From a virus, in IMG/VR virus record IMGVR_UViG_3300035698_015276, positions 1 through 21,305 of that record: 21,305 nucleotides of DNA, one strand, 5' to 3'. A program made the position numbers and the translations under genes. How positions within the stretch are numbered: position 1 is the stretch's first letter; every line of letters begins with the position of its first letter. The notes below the pieces were generated by a model. That model searched no databases and was not told where the DNA came from. It saw only the letters and a program-made list of their open reading frames with translations. Of this stretch, positions 7,201-15,047 are shown one piece after another.

Positions 7201-7619
7201 TTTATTCTCCTTCTTGTACACCAGCTATCATCCGTTTCTGAAATTCTTATGCATTCCAAAGAATCTTCAAATTTGCCATATAGCTTCCACCATATTAAAT
7301 CCAGCATATTTTCAGCAGTAGGCATCGCTTTCATTGTTTGAACTTCTTTTTTAAATTTTGCACCGAAAGTAATATCCCCTATCTCATTTAAATATTTATG
7401 ATCTAATTTTTTAACTATCAAGTTATTTATAGTGCTCTTTAAATCTTTAAAGTCACATATCATTCCGTTTTTACATTTACTGCCATCCAAAGGTCTTGAT
7501 ACACTAACCTCCATTGTACAGTTGTGGCCATGATAATTAGCACAATTCCCATCATAGTCTGGTAGATGGTGTCCATATGAAAATTTAACTTGTTTGGTTA
7601 CTGTTGTTCTGTAGTTCAT
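7197..7619 (-). CDS. queD: 6-carboxytetrahydropterin synthase
   Basis: A 140-residue QueD, converting dihydroneopterin triphosphate to 6-carboxytetrahydropterin. The zinc ligands are H17 (FSYGH), H30 and H32 (YHGHN); the catalytic cysteine is C26 in CANYHGH. CDFKDLK (55-61), DHKYLNE (73-79), PTAEN (100-104) and ISETDDSW (126-133) are the remaining family signatures. It is followed by queE with overlapping stop and start. Its TGA stop is followed two codons later by TAA. It is transcribed from the 8.0 kb promoter together with the gene at 7629-7973. Confidence 0.96.
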   Translation of the reverse strand: MNYRTTVTKQVKFSYGHHLPDYDGNCANYHGHNCTMEVSVSRPLDGSKCKNGMICDFKDLKSTINNLIVKKLDHKYLNEIGDITFGAKFKKEVQTMKAMPTAENMLDLIWWKLYGKFEDSLECIRISETDDSWCTRRRIN

Positions 7620-7628
7620 TTTACCCCC

Positions 7629-7973
7629 TTATTTTTTGTTTTTCTTATTTACTGAACTGTCTTTCCAGTTTGTGTCTCCTGCTTCTTTACTTTCAGCAAA
7701 ACCACTACTGAAACCACCAAGAGGTAAATTAGCATTGAAACCACCTTTAGCTGACCTTCTAACCATAGCTTTTTCAACTCTTGAAGGGTTCTTAAATATC
7801 TCAATACAACTGCCCTTATTACACGAATCGCCAGACCCCTGCAATCCTAAAGTCCTGTTGACTCTTCTTTTTTTGTCTAACTGCATTCCACAAACATTAC
7901 ATTGTTCATACAGGCCATGGGGTTTATGTAAAGGGCTGTTTGGATTAAACTCTCTGTCACATTTACATAGCAT
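7629..7973 (-). CDS. Cys-rich basic protein of unknown function
   Basis: A 114-residue protein with an N-terminal zinc-ribbon-like set of cysteines (C3, C5, C25, C28 in MLCKC and EQCNVCGM). A basic stretch KKRRVNR, a second Cys pair (SCNKGSC) and a glycine-rich, low-complexity end (GGFNANLPLGGFSSGF) ending in KKNKK follow. It starts after AAGGAGACCAAAC and lies nine bases upstream of queD, so it is the first gene of the queD-queE operon. It may bind nucleic acid. It does not resemble QueC, the next enzyme of the pathway. Confidence 0.7.
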   Translation of the reverse strand: MLCKCDREFNPNSPLHKPHGLYEQCNVCGMQLDKKRRVNRTLGLQGSGDSCNKGSCIEIFKNPSRVEKAMVRRSAKGGFNANLPLGGFSSGFAESKEAGDTNWKDSSVNKKNKK

Positions 7974-8008
7974 GTTTGGTCTCCTTATTGTTAGCTGTTA
8001 TATTATAT

Positions 8009-8035
8009 ACTATAGTAAGACCATGGTCGTGTCAA
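8009..8035 (-). promoter_or_regulatory. Promoter of the queD-queE operon with palindromic spacer
   Basis: On the minus strand TTGACA (8030-8035) and TATAGT (8009-8014) are separated by 15 bases containing the perfect palindrome GACCATGGTC (8019-8028). An overlapping TAGTAT gives the more usual 17-base spacing. The palindrome is a likely operator. Confidence 0.75.
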
Positions 8036-8038
8036 GTA

Positions 8039-8473
8039 TTAAATATATTTGTACACTCTCTTTCTTTTAATTGCTCCAATACTCTGATTAACCATATTAT
8101 ATTTTTCTCCTAATTCATATGTGTTTAATTTAGATGTTCTTATATCTAAAACTTCTTCTTTTGTTAGCCTTCTTTTATGATAACTATTATGATCTCCTAA
8201 AGTCATAAATTCAAGATTACCCACTAAATTATTAAAACTATCTTCGTCTTTATGATGTACTAGACAACCCTTTGGTATAAGTCCTAAAAAAGCTTTTGCT
8301 ACAAGACGGTGAACTAAGTACTCCTTTCTAAAAAGAGTTACCCTCCAATATAAGTCCCTCCACCTACCGCCTTTTACAATTTTTCCTTTATTATTTTTAA
8401 TTCTACCTATACTACTTACTTTACACCCTTCACATTCAGGTATATCCCTCCATATCTCCCTTGCTTTCCTCAT
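8039..8473 (-). CDS. NUMOD4/HNH homing endonuclease, copy 3
   Basis: A 144-residue HNH endonuclease with a NUMOD4-like start (EIWRDIPECEGCKVSSIGRI, residues 6-25), an intact HNH core HHKDEDSFNNLVGNLEFMT (73-91) and a C-terminal helix-turn-helix ELGEKYNMVNQSIGAIKRKR (120-139). Unlike copies 1 and 2 it has no promoter of its own: it begins three bases after the DnaB-like helicase stop, with GAGG eight bases before the ATG, so it rides on the replication operon. This is the least similar of the three copies. Confidence 0.9.
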   Translation of the reverse strand: MRKAREIWRDIPECEGCKVSSIGRIKNNKGKIVKGGRWRDLYWRVTLFRKEYLVHRLVAKAFLGLIPKGCLVHHKDEDSFNNLVGNLEFMTLGDHNSYHKRRLTKEEVLDIRTSKLNTYELGEKYNMVNQSIGAIKRKRVYKYI

Positions 8474-8476
8474 AAT

Positions 8477-10003
8477 CTATTCCTCTGATTTATCAAATAA
8501 TAATTCACCATCCAAATAAGCTTGACCTGCTTTTAACTGTTGCAAGATTTCTGCCTGTATAAATTCATCTGACATTTTGTGACGGTGTGCAATAATACCT
8601 ACTCTCATTATTCCCATACGTTTTTCAAGTGGGGTTTGATTAAGTACTGGCATCACGTCCACATGTGCTATTTTTCTAATATCTTCCCCTGTGTTAGTCT
8701 GTCTAACATTCTTACTTTCAATAGATGCTCTATTTGATTGTGTAGCTGTAACAACCAGGCATTTTCTCTTTTGTGCCATACTTTTGAGACCCATCCAAGT
8801 TTCATTGGTAGCCTCTCTACCTGTAAGTCTACTATCTTCAGTTCCTAAAATATCTGCATAATCTATTATAACTACATCAGGAATCCAATTCTCAGAATAT
8901 TCTAATAAATCTAAATCCCTTTTAATATCTTTCATATTAGCAGATTTCATAGGGTAAGCTTTAATTCTTAATAAATTAGAGCTATACATCATTTGATAAT
9001 CCTTCACATCATCAATAACTCCCTTTGTTGAAATTTCTTCTGTATCGTGTGTTTCATACCAAACAGCAACATCATATTCTTTAGGTTCTTTCTCCCTACA
9101 TTTTGTACACACCGTATACTCTAAATCTTCATCATACTGAGGTACATCACCATGCTCATCTACAAGTGTGACATGATTAGTTCTTCTTTCTTTTTCACAT
9201 TCCCCTGTCTGATTTCTTTTACAGTCAAAGACAGGAAATATTACTTTACCACCTTCATCTGTAAATCCTGTTAATCTTTTATACCCCCTAGTACTTAAAT
9301 CCTCATCTTGCATTTCAAGAGTTATCATTACTACTTTTAATCCTGCTTGCATAGCATGAAACATTATCTCTTGTAAGTAAAAAGTCTTACCTCTTTTCAT
9401 TGGACCCATTAAAGCTATTAACCATTCTCGTTTCAAAGGTCCCATTAATTGTCCTAAAACTCCGCTCATTTTAAATAGATAATTTTGGTCTTTATTCAAT
9501 GCTTTCTTAATGTACTCTTCATCAAAAGGATTTACCCATTGAGAAGTTGCTTTTGCTATCTCCCTATAATTTGCTATTTCTTGTTCCGCTTCCTCAATTT
9601 CACCCATAGACAATAACGACGATATCTTGTCTGTATGAAAAGTCAAGCCTTTATGCTTTAAAAAATTAATCGTCTGGTCTAGCACGTACTCCTCGTTGAT
9701 ATTAGCTAACTCGTCATAGTTTTCAGACAAGTTTGTCAAATATTTTTGTAATAGCGAGGTTACTTCTGGTTTTAATTTTATTGCTTTAGCTAAGAATATA
9801 TTTTCAATATCTTTACCTGGTGCTTTACCATATCTATCAAAATATTCTCTAACCCAATTTACAATTATTTTAGAGTACTCTATTTGTAAAAATTCTGGTT
9901 TGACTATAGGTAAAATATCTCTACAGAAGGTATCTGAAGTAATGAGACCGGTGAGCATGTTCTTTTCATTATGTGATTCTACATGTTTTCTTTTAATTTC
10001 CAT
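8477..10003 (-). CDS. DnaB-like replicative helicase with zinc-binding insert
   Basis: A 508-residue RecA-fold helicase that would unwind DNA at the phage fork. An N-terminal helical DnaB-type domain (about 1-150) is followed by Walker A GPMKRGKT (200-207), then ITLEMQDEDLSTR (about 227-239), Walker B VVIIDYAD (377-384) and TATQSNR. Between Walker A and B there is an insert with C261, C269, C299 and C302 that could bind zinc; I believe similar inserts occur in other phage DnaB-like proteins. The start ATG overlaps the upstream gene by 11 bases. It lies in one operon with the primase and a winged-helix protein, as in many phage replication modules. Confidence 0.92.
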   Translation of the reverse strand: MEIKRKHVESHNEKNMLTGLITSDTFCRDILPIVKPEFLQIEYSKIIVNWVREYFDRYGKAPGKDIENIFLAKAIKLKPEVTSLLQKYLTNLSENYDELANINEEYVLDQTINFLKHKGLTFHTDKISSLLSMGEIEEAEQEIANYREIAKATSQWVNPFDEEYIKKALNKDQNYLFKMSGVLGQLMGPLKREWLIALMGPMKRGKTFYLQEIMFHAMQAGLKVVMITLEMQDEDLSTRGYKRLTGFTDEGGKVIFPVFDCKRNQTGECEKERRTNHVTLVDEHGDVPQYDEDLEYTVCTKCREKEPKEYDVAVWYETHDTEEISTKGVIDDVKDYQMMYSSNLLRIKAYPMKSANMKDIKRDLDLLEYSENWIPDVVIIDYADILGTEDSRLTGREATNETWMGLKSMAQKRKCLVVTATQSNRASIESKNVRQTNTGEDIRKIAHVDVMPVLNQTPLEKRMGIMRVGIIAHRHKMSDEFIQAEILQQLKAGQAYLDGELLFDKSEE

Positions 10004-10247
10004 CTTTCTCCTTATCCATTAAATGTATTGTCCAAGCAAACCACATTATATTACATTGAGCCCAACCTATAAAATCCCAATCTAAACATTCCTTCCCTGT
10101 ATCTTTATGCATTTGATCAATAACCATAGATAAAAACATACCTATACAGTTTGAACATATCCATCTTCCACTGTTTGCATCATAAAATTGTTTTGTTGTT
10201 CCTACCTCCCATTCCTTATTTTTACAATAGCAACATTCTTTATCCAT
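9993..10247 (-). CDS. Small zinc-ribbon protein
   Basis: An 84-residue protein with two CX2C pairs (C5/C8 in CCYC and C31/C34 in ICSNC), then helical segments rich in Trp and Met (WAQCNIMWFAWTIHLM). The ATG at 10247 is chosen because AAGGAG lies six bases before it; an ATG further upstream at 10295 would run into the end of the previous gene and has no ribosome site. It overlaps the DnaB-like start by 11 bases. The position between a replisome protein and the helicase suggests a replication accessory role, but this is inference only. Confidence 0.75.
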   Translation of the reverse strand: MDKECCYCKNKEWEVGTTKQFYDANSGRWICSNCIGMFLSMVIDQMHKDTGKECLDWDFIGWAQCNIMWFAWTIHLMDKEKDGN

Positions 10248-10257
10248 ATCTTTCTCC

Positions 10258-11553
10258 TTAAATATGTATTGGTAGTTTTTCTTTCTTAATATCAATCATC
10301 AATGCTCCTTGTTTATTAAGATGTGCTGGTAATCTTCTATTAAATGTTATATCTGAACAGAACCATCCTGGACTTACTTGACTAATATCATTACAATCTG
10401 CTTGTATTGCTTCACATATTACTCTAGCAAATGCTTTTAATGAGCTTCCTCCTGTTACTGAACTTCTCATCTTTCTCTTGTTTTTAGTATAAAATTCAAA
10501 ACATTTTTCACTTGCCTCCATAAATTTAATTTTTTCTTGCCAAGAAAATTCACCAGGGTCTATTCCACCTAAAACTTTATTAATATAAAATCTAGTAAAT
10601 ACTCTTGTTACCTCTTTATGTTTATCATATAATGTTTTATCTAAAAATCTAACAAACTCACTTTTAAAAGGGTTGTAATTGTTATAAAGAAACTCTGACA
10701 ATATACATTTTTTTAATCTAAATATATCATTATTTGTTAATTTATATTTTCTGGGATTTTTTAATGCAAGATGAAAGTTATCTAAAGTTTTAAGTATTTC
10801 ATCAAGAGTATACGTTTTTACAAAATTCTTTAATTTTACATCCTTTTTAAATAAATTACCTGATTTAAGTTTCTTGATATAATCTATTGTAATGCGATAT
10901 ACATTAGTATCTCTGATATAAAATTTTCTAATCTCTTTACAAGAATTCCATTTATTTATTATTTCTTGTTCACATTTAGTAGGTATAGGTACATTTATTT
11001 TTCCATAATCTATTTTTGTGTCTGACAATGGAGTAGGTACATATTTTACTAATCTACTTTTTCTTGTTGTACATACAGATTTAACCGCCGTTATGCTTTT
11101 AACTTCCCTAGGTTGTCTTTTTAATGTATTACCTTCCTCCTTGTTAAGTCTCTTTAGCTTATGAAAAAAGGATATAGGACTAGGACAAATACATATACTG
11201 CTACGCAGTAGTAGTATTATGTCATTTGGACTAGGACTATTATACCCTGCTACTTTTTTTTCTACAGCACTTGTTGGAGAGTCGATAAAAGCAGACGGTG
11301 TAAGCTCAATGGTTATTATTGAGTCAATAGGATCAGAAATTTTAATATACCCCTTGCTAGATAAAAGTCTTGTGCTTTCCATAAAAGCACTTTGTTCAAA
11401 CCAATTACGTTTTACAAAAATTAAGGGATTACATTTTAAAATTCCTTCTTCATTTGCACGACCAATAATAAAAAGTAATGTTCTAATATCATGTGCAGTA
11501 AATTCTAAGTCTGTTGTAAGTGAATGAGGAACGAGTAAGAGTTTCTTTTTCAT
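10258..11553 (-). CDS. Winged-helix protein, possible replisome organiser/helicase loader
   Basis: A 431-residue basic protein. Residues 1-85 look like a winged helix (LTTDLEFTAHDIRTLLFIIG, then STRLLSSKGYIKI and a beta wing). A low-complexity linker (about 100-180) separates it from a long, Lys/Phe-rich helical domain to the C-terminus. Its place between the primase and the DnaB-like helicase is where phages commonly encode a replication initiator or helicase loader, but I see no ATPase motif and no clear DnaD or RepO signature. The linker DNA carries direct and inverted repeats (11177-11237) reminiscent of an origin inside an initiator gene. The ribosome site is AAAAGGATTTTTATG. Confidence in the role is low. 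Confidence 0.7.
   Translation of the reverse strand: MKKKLLLVPHSLTTDLEFTAHDIRTLLFIIGRANEEGILKCNPLIFVKRNWFEQSAFMESTRLLSSKGYIKISDPIDSIITIELTPSAFIDSPTSAVEKKVAGYNSPSPNDIILLLRSSICICPSPISFFHKLKRLNKEEGNTLKRQPREVKSITAVKSVCTTRKSRLVKYVPTPLSDTKIDYGKINVPIPTKCEQEIINKWNSCKEIRKFYIRDTNVYRITIDYIKKLKSGNLFKKDVKLKNFVKTYTLDEILKTLDNFHLALKNPRKYKLTNNDIFRLKKCILSEFLYNNYNPFKSEFVRFLDKTLYDKHKEVTRVFTRFYINKVLGGIDPGEFSWQEKIKFMEASEKCFEFYTKNKRKMRSSVTGGSSLKAFARVICEAIQADCNDISQVSPGWFCSDITFNRRLPAHLNKQGALMIDIKKEKLPIHI
11177..11237. repeat. Direct plus inverted repeats inside the putative initiator gene
   Basis: GGACTAGGAC occurs at 11177-11186 and again at 11228-11237, 51 bases apart. Between them is the inverted repeat TACTGC-TAC-GCAGTA (about 11196-11210). 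The cluster lies in the linker-coding part of the winged-helix gene. It could be a replication origin, as in lambda where the origin lies inside gene O, or a chance result of low-complexity coding. Confidence 0.5.
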
Positions 11554-11592
11554 AAAAATCCTTTTTCGGGTTTTAAAAAACTATTATAACAT

Positions 11593-12522
11593 TTATTCAG
11601 CAATATCATCAAAAATTTCTGAGATAAGTTTATTTGCTGTACTTTCCTCTAATGATGCAGGATCCCCTTCAGGTAATTCTAAAATTTCAACATGTGGTAT
11701 CAAAGAGGATAAAATATAGGCCATTTTGTTTGCTTGTCTTTGAGCATGTTTCTCCGTATCAAATAGAATGTATGCTTCCTTGAGTTCTTTACTAGCTAAA
11801 ATGTCTATCTGTTTATGTGAAAATTCTGAGGTTAGGGGGGAAATACAACCATCCCCCATCCTCCAAACATCCGTAGGACCCTCAACAATGAGAACTTTAG
11901 ATTTTACTGTATCTATGTTGTACCACCACTCTTTGTGGTCTGTGAGGCTTTCTTCGAATTTACATTTCTTATACCTTGTTTCATTTTTACCTGTATAGTC
12001 TCTACCTGTAAATCCTACTATTACCCCTTCAGTAATTACTGGTATTATTATTCTAAATTTATACTTCCCCATATTATAAGTACAGTACAAATCGTATTTA
12101 GGAATAATAATCTCTGGATCGAACCTTCTACTTTTTATATATTCTAAAGCAAGTTGATGAAAATCTTTACTTGCTTCTTTACATAGTGGACTGCCAGATA
12201 CTTTTAATTTCCTTTCTTCTTTCCTGTTTAAAAAGTAAGGGTCTTGGTATTCTTTAAGCCTGTCACACGCTTCACCATAAGAAATTTGTTCAATTTCTTT
12301 AATCAAGAGTGTGACAGGGCCAGATTTATGACATTTCCAGCATTTAAAAAGTTTAGAGTGTAAATTAATACCTAAATGATTACTTGTATCATCACAATCA
12401 GGAAATACACACTCTATACCTATCCAACCTTCCGAAATATTTTTACCTTCCTCATATATATTTACACCTTGATCTTCGAGGTAAGCAATAATATCAAAAA
12501 GTTGAAGATCAATCTTGTTCAT
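11593..12522 (-). CDS. DNA primase, CHC2 zinc finger plus Toprim
   Basis: A 309-residue DnaG-type primase, shorter than the bacterial enzyme as is common in phages. The zinc-binding domain has C38, C43, C61 and C64 (ECVFPDC and FKCWKCHKSG). The Toprim domain has VLIVEGPTD with catalytic E213, ILFDTEKHA with D254/E256 in place of the usual DxD, and LPEGDPAS. It would make RNA primers for lagging-strand synthesis together with the DnaB-like helicase at 8477-10003. The C-terminal helicase-binding domain of bacterial DnaG is absent. The start overlaps the upstream HTH gene by 14 bases. Confidence 0.93.
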   Translation of the reverse strand: MNKIDLQLFDIIAYLEDQGVNIYEEGKNISEGWIGIECVFPDCDDTSNHLGINLHSKLFKCWKCHKSGPVTLLIKEIEQISYGEACDRLKEYQDPYFLNRKEERKLKVSGSPLCKEASKDFHQLALEYIKSRRFDPEIIIPKYDLYCTYNMGKYKFRIIIPVITEGVIVGFTGRDYTGKNETRYKKCKFEESLTDHKEWWYNIDTVKSKVLIVEGPTDVWRMGDGCISPLTSEFSHKQIDILASKELKEAYILFDTEKHAQRQANKMAYILSSLIPHVEILELPEGDPASLEESTANKLISEIFDDIAE

Positions 12523-12697
12523 TTTTTTCTACAATCTTATATTTTTCAAGTAATTGATCTCTTCTTATTCTCCAACTACTTCCAATTTTTACACCCGGTA
12601 TATCTCCTTTTTCACACATCTTATAAATTGTTAGTTTACTTAATCTCAATAGTTTCGCTGTTTCATCTGGGGTCATAAATACCATATTGTCACTCAT
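12509..12697 (-). CDS. Excisionase-type helix-turn-helix protein
   Basis: A 62-residue DNA-binding protein of the excisionase/MerR-like HTH type: FMTPDETAKLLRLSKLTIYK (residues 7-26) is the helix-turn-helix, and GDIPGVKIGSSWRIRRDQLL (31-50) the wing. Such proteins act as excisionases, small regulators or replication factors. No integrase is visible here, and the gene is embedded between a small phage protein and the primase, so a replication or regulatory role is more likely than excision. The ATG at 12697 is preferred: it overlaps the TAA of the upstream gene (TAATG) and has AAAGGA nine bases before it; an ATG at 12730 has no such support. Confidence 0.88.
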   Translation of the reverse strand: MSDNMVFMTPDETAKLLRLSKLTIYKMCEKGDIPGVKIGSSWRIRRDQLLEKYKIVEKNEQD

Positions 12698-12909
12698 TAT
12701 CTTTTTTCCTTTCCAAAGGTTTCCATCCAATAACTTAGTATTACTCTTGCCATACTTCCTGATATTTCAAATTCCTCTTCCACATATCTTCCTGCACCAA
12801 ACATATTTGTTTCCCCTGACTCTCTCAAGTCGTCTAAATACTCCAGATGTTGTTGTTTTACTACAACAGGTCTGGTTTCACTTGGTAAGTATACGTGGTC
12901 TTCTGACAT
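12697..12909 (-). CDS. Small phage protein, helical
   Basis: A 70-residue protein. QHLEYLDDLRESGETNMFGA and EEEFEISGSMARVILSYWME form two helical blocks that resemble a small conserved family in Gram-positive phages and conjugative elements; I do not know its function. The start ATG has AGAGGAGGGTGTA upstream. It overlaps the 56-residue gene before it by 32 bases and the HTH gene after it by one base, so these three genes are tightly coupled at the head of the replication operon. Confidence 0.78.
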   Translation of the reverse strand: MSEDHVYLPSETRPVVVKQQHLEYLDDLRESGETNMFGAGRYVEEEFEISGSMARVILSYWMETFGKEKR

Positions 12910-13048
12910 TACACCCTCCTCTTTTGTTAAGATTAAAATAACTTTGATCTCTTCCCTTGTTTTTTCTAAATTTTCTAAATTCTGGAGACATACATTCCAT
13001 TTCTTTTACAATTTTAATAAATCCTTCTTTAACTTGGTCTATGGTCAT
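12878..13048 (-). CDS. 56-residue small protein heading the replication operon
   Basis: A short gene starting MTIDQVKEGFIKIVKEMECM and ending VRRPRILTK. It is basic and mostly helical. Evidence for it is the strong AAAGGAGAAAAGACATG ribosome site, the same leader as three other genes in this window, and its place directly behind the 13.1 kb promoter with no other start between. Its last 32 bases overlap the following gene in another frame. No known family is recognised. Confidence 0.65.
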   Translation of the reverse strand: MTIDQVKEGFIKIVKEMECMSPEFRKFRKNKGRDQSYFNLNKRGGCNVRRPRILTK

Positions 13049-13080
13049 GTCTTTTCTCCTTTATTTAAGTTTATATACTA

Positions 13081-13109
13081 ATTGTATACACTTATCAAGG
13101 TTGTGTCAA
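13081..13109 (-). promoter_or_regulatory. Promoter of the replication operon
   Basis: On the minus strand TTGACA (13104-13109) is 17 bases from TACAAT (13081-13086). The spacer begins CAACCTTGAT, similar to the AGACCTTGGT of the 16.27 kb promoter, but the palindrome is lost. Confidence 0.75.
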
Positions 13110-13119
13110 GCATTATTTC

Positions 13120-14655
13120 TTACCCCAACCAACCCACCTCAAAGTACATTGAGATTCTATGACCAAAATGAGCTACGAAAGTTGAGTGGTTGGGGTCAAA
13201 GAAATCTACTAATGTTCCATATTCTTTTCCAGGAGACTTAGTAAATGCTCGACTACCGCTTTGTATTGTTTGTGTTTCACTTTTACCCGCCCCTGCAAGT
13301 ATAATAGTGTTTAGTGTAGGAATATTCACGCCTTCATTGAATATATTGGTAGCAATTATACATTTAATTTCTCGATTATTTAATTTATGTTTAAATTCTG
13401 ATCTTTTTTCACTATTTTGTTGAATCTTTTTCTTCAAGTCTTGCAAGTCTTTTAGATAATATTCTAATTTTACTATTTTATTTTGTACTCTTTCTTTTTC
13501 TTTACCATAAGAAGAACCATACTTTATACCTAAAGTTTTTATTTGCCCTTTTGTTCTTTTAATATCAGCTACACTTTCGGAGTCTATTCCACCACATAAG
13601 AAAGGTACTTCAATATTAGGATAAAATTTCTCAAAGATATCTTTAAGATAAAACCCATGAGCAACTCTTCTTACAATAATCAATACCGTATTGTCATCAT
13701 CAATATACTCCTTAGCTATATCGACTATAAGTTTATTTCTTGACCTTTTACATACAATTAAATCTCTATACGCTTGTGCATAAGATTCCATTAAAGCTCC
13801 ACTAGTGTCTTGAGGTATCTTATATAATTTTACTTTTGTTTTTGCTAAGATACCCTTTTCTTGTGCTTCTTCATCTGTTACTTCCCCAATTTTAGGTCCT
13901 ATTAACCCTTCAAGAATTATTCTATCTTTTTCTTTTTCTGGCATAGTAGCAGTAAAGCCTAATTTTACTAAAGGTTCTAGGTGTAAGAGTATTTTTCCAT
14001 ATTGCCCATTAAAGTCGATAACGTGATGTGCTTCGTCAACAATTATTAAATCGAAGTAATCAGGTTCTATATCAAATACATGTTTGATAAATGTCTGTCT
14101 GGTAGCAACTGTGATTGTTCTTTTCCATCCATGTGCAAACCCTCCACCCATTATTCCTACATCAAACTCAAATTTTTGATATTCCTCCGCTGTTTGTTCC
14201 AATAGATCTTTAGTATGTACAAGGAATAGGGTTTTGGGACTTCCCAGAGCACTTATCACACCAGCCGCAATTACTGTTTTACCTGTTCTAGTTGGTGCTT
14301 TAAGTATACCCCTACTTAAATCTAGAGCATTATCTATGAGTCTTATTTGATCTTCTCTAAAAGTAATACCAGGAAGATTTGGTGTAGCAACATAAAGAGT
14401 TTTAGATAGTAGCTCTCCTCCTTCCCATTTTATCTCCTTCTTTTGTATCTTAGCTATTTCTACGAGTTTAGGAATATACCCAGCTAAAAATTTACCTTGT
14501 GCATCTACAAGATACTTAACATACTTTTGAGGTTCTTTCTTAAATCGCCCTTGTTTCCAAAATACATCCTCATATTGTAGACAAGACTTTAACCAGTCTT
14601 TGGTTTCTTGATCCATACCCTTACAGGTATTTTTGTTGAGTATTGTGATGTGCAT
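13120..14655 (-). CDS. DEAH-type superfamily 2 helicase with coiled-coil insert
   Basis: A 511-residue SF2 helicase of the SSL2/UvsW-like group, probably acting in phage recombination, repair or fork remodelling. Motifs: FREDQ (99-103), Walker A APTRTGKT (120-127), VDEAHH (206-211), GFTATMP (233-239) and FNEGVNIPTLNTIILAGAG (439-457). Motif VI reads QSGSRAF instead of the usual QxxGRxxR, so the arginine normally following the glycine is Ser and the Arg is displaced by one. An insert of about 45 residues (385-430) rich in Lys, Glu and Leu looks like a coiled coil and splits the second RecA domain. The start overlaps the upstream gene by one base (TAATG). Confidence 0.92.
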   Translation of the reverse strand: MHITILNKNTCKGMDQETKDWLKSCLQYEDVFWKQGRFKKEPQKYVKYLVDAQGKFLAGYIPKLVEIAKIQKKEIKWEGGELLSKTLYVATPNLPGITFREDQIRLIDNALDLSRGILKAPTRTGKTVIAAGVISALGSPKTLFLVHTKDLLEQTAEEYQKFEFDVGIMGGGFAHGWKRTITVATRQTFIKHVFDIEPDYFDLIIVDEAHHVIDFNGQYGKILLHLEPLVKLGFTATMPEKEKDRIILEGLIGPKIGEVTDEEAQEKGILAKTKVKLYKIPQDTSGALMESYAQAYRDLIVCKRSRNKLIVDIAKEYIDDDNTVLIIVRRVAHGFYLKDIFEKFYPNIEVPFLCGGIDSESVADIKRTKGQIKTLGIKYGSSYGKEKERVQNKIVKLEYYLKDLQDLKKKIQQNSEKRSEFKHKLNNREIKCIIATNIFNEGVNIPTLNTIILAGAGKSETQTIQSGSRAFTKSPGKEYGTLVDFFDPNHSTFVAHFGHRISMYFEVGWLG

Positions 14656-15014
14656 TACACACCCTCCTCCATTTCGTTTTTAAATTGTTTTAGCTCACTA
14701 AACACATTATTGATTGTCTTGTGTGGTAAACAACATTCTTTTAAATATTTTCTGAGTCTATGAATTCCTAATTTACTACCTCCACCAGTCAATTCTTCAT
14801 AAATTTCTAAGGGGCAGTTCATTAACATGGACATAACCTCCTTTGCTTCTTCTGACAAATTCGCTTTTGCTTGTTCAATAAAAAGATTTTTTTCACATGC
14901 AGGAAAGAAAGTAGCATGGATAGGATGCTCTGGATCATCTAAAGTTTTACAATCCCCAATAAATAGATTAATAGCTACTTCCAAATCCTGTTTTTGAATT
15001 TTAATTTGCGGCAT
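14655..15014 (-). CDS. Unknown 119-residue phage protein
   Basis: A soluble protein with predicted helices. FFPACEKNLFIEQAKANLSE and AKEVMSMLMNCPLEIYEELT come first; GSKLGIHRLRKYLKECCLPH and NNVFSELKQFKNEMEE close it. I recognise no family. The start ATG has TAAAATATGCC upstream and no good ribosome site, with CAAGGAATAAA about ten bases before it as the nearest. Its TAA stop overlaps the helicase ATG, so the two are made together. It follows the Gly/Arg mini-protein gene, from which it is separated by a strong hairpin. Confidence 0.72.
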   Translation of the reverse strand: MPQIKIQKQDLEVAINLFIGDCKTLDDPEHPIHATFFPACEKNLFIEQAKANLSEEAKEVMSMLMNCPLEIYEELTGGGSKLGIHRLRKYLKECCLPHKTINNVFSELKQFKNEMEEGV

Positions 15015-15047
15015 ATTTTATTCCTTGAATAAATCATTTAAAAGTAT

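Noticed and set aside
12509-12697. Excisionase of a lysogeny module
   Set aside because: The fold fits, but there is no integrase, attachment site or repressor nearby and the gene is embedded in the replication operon.
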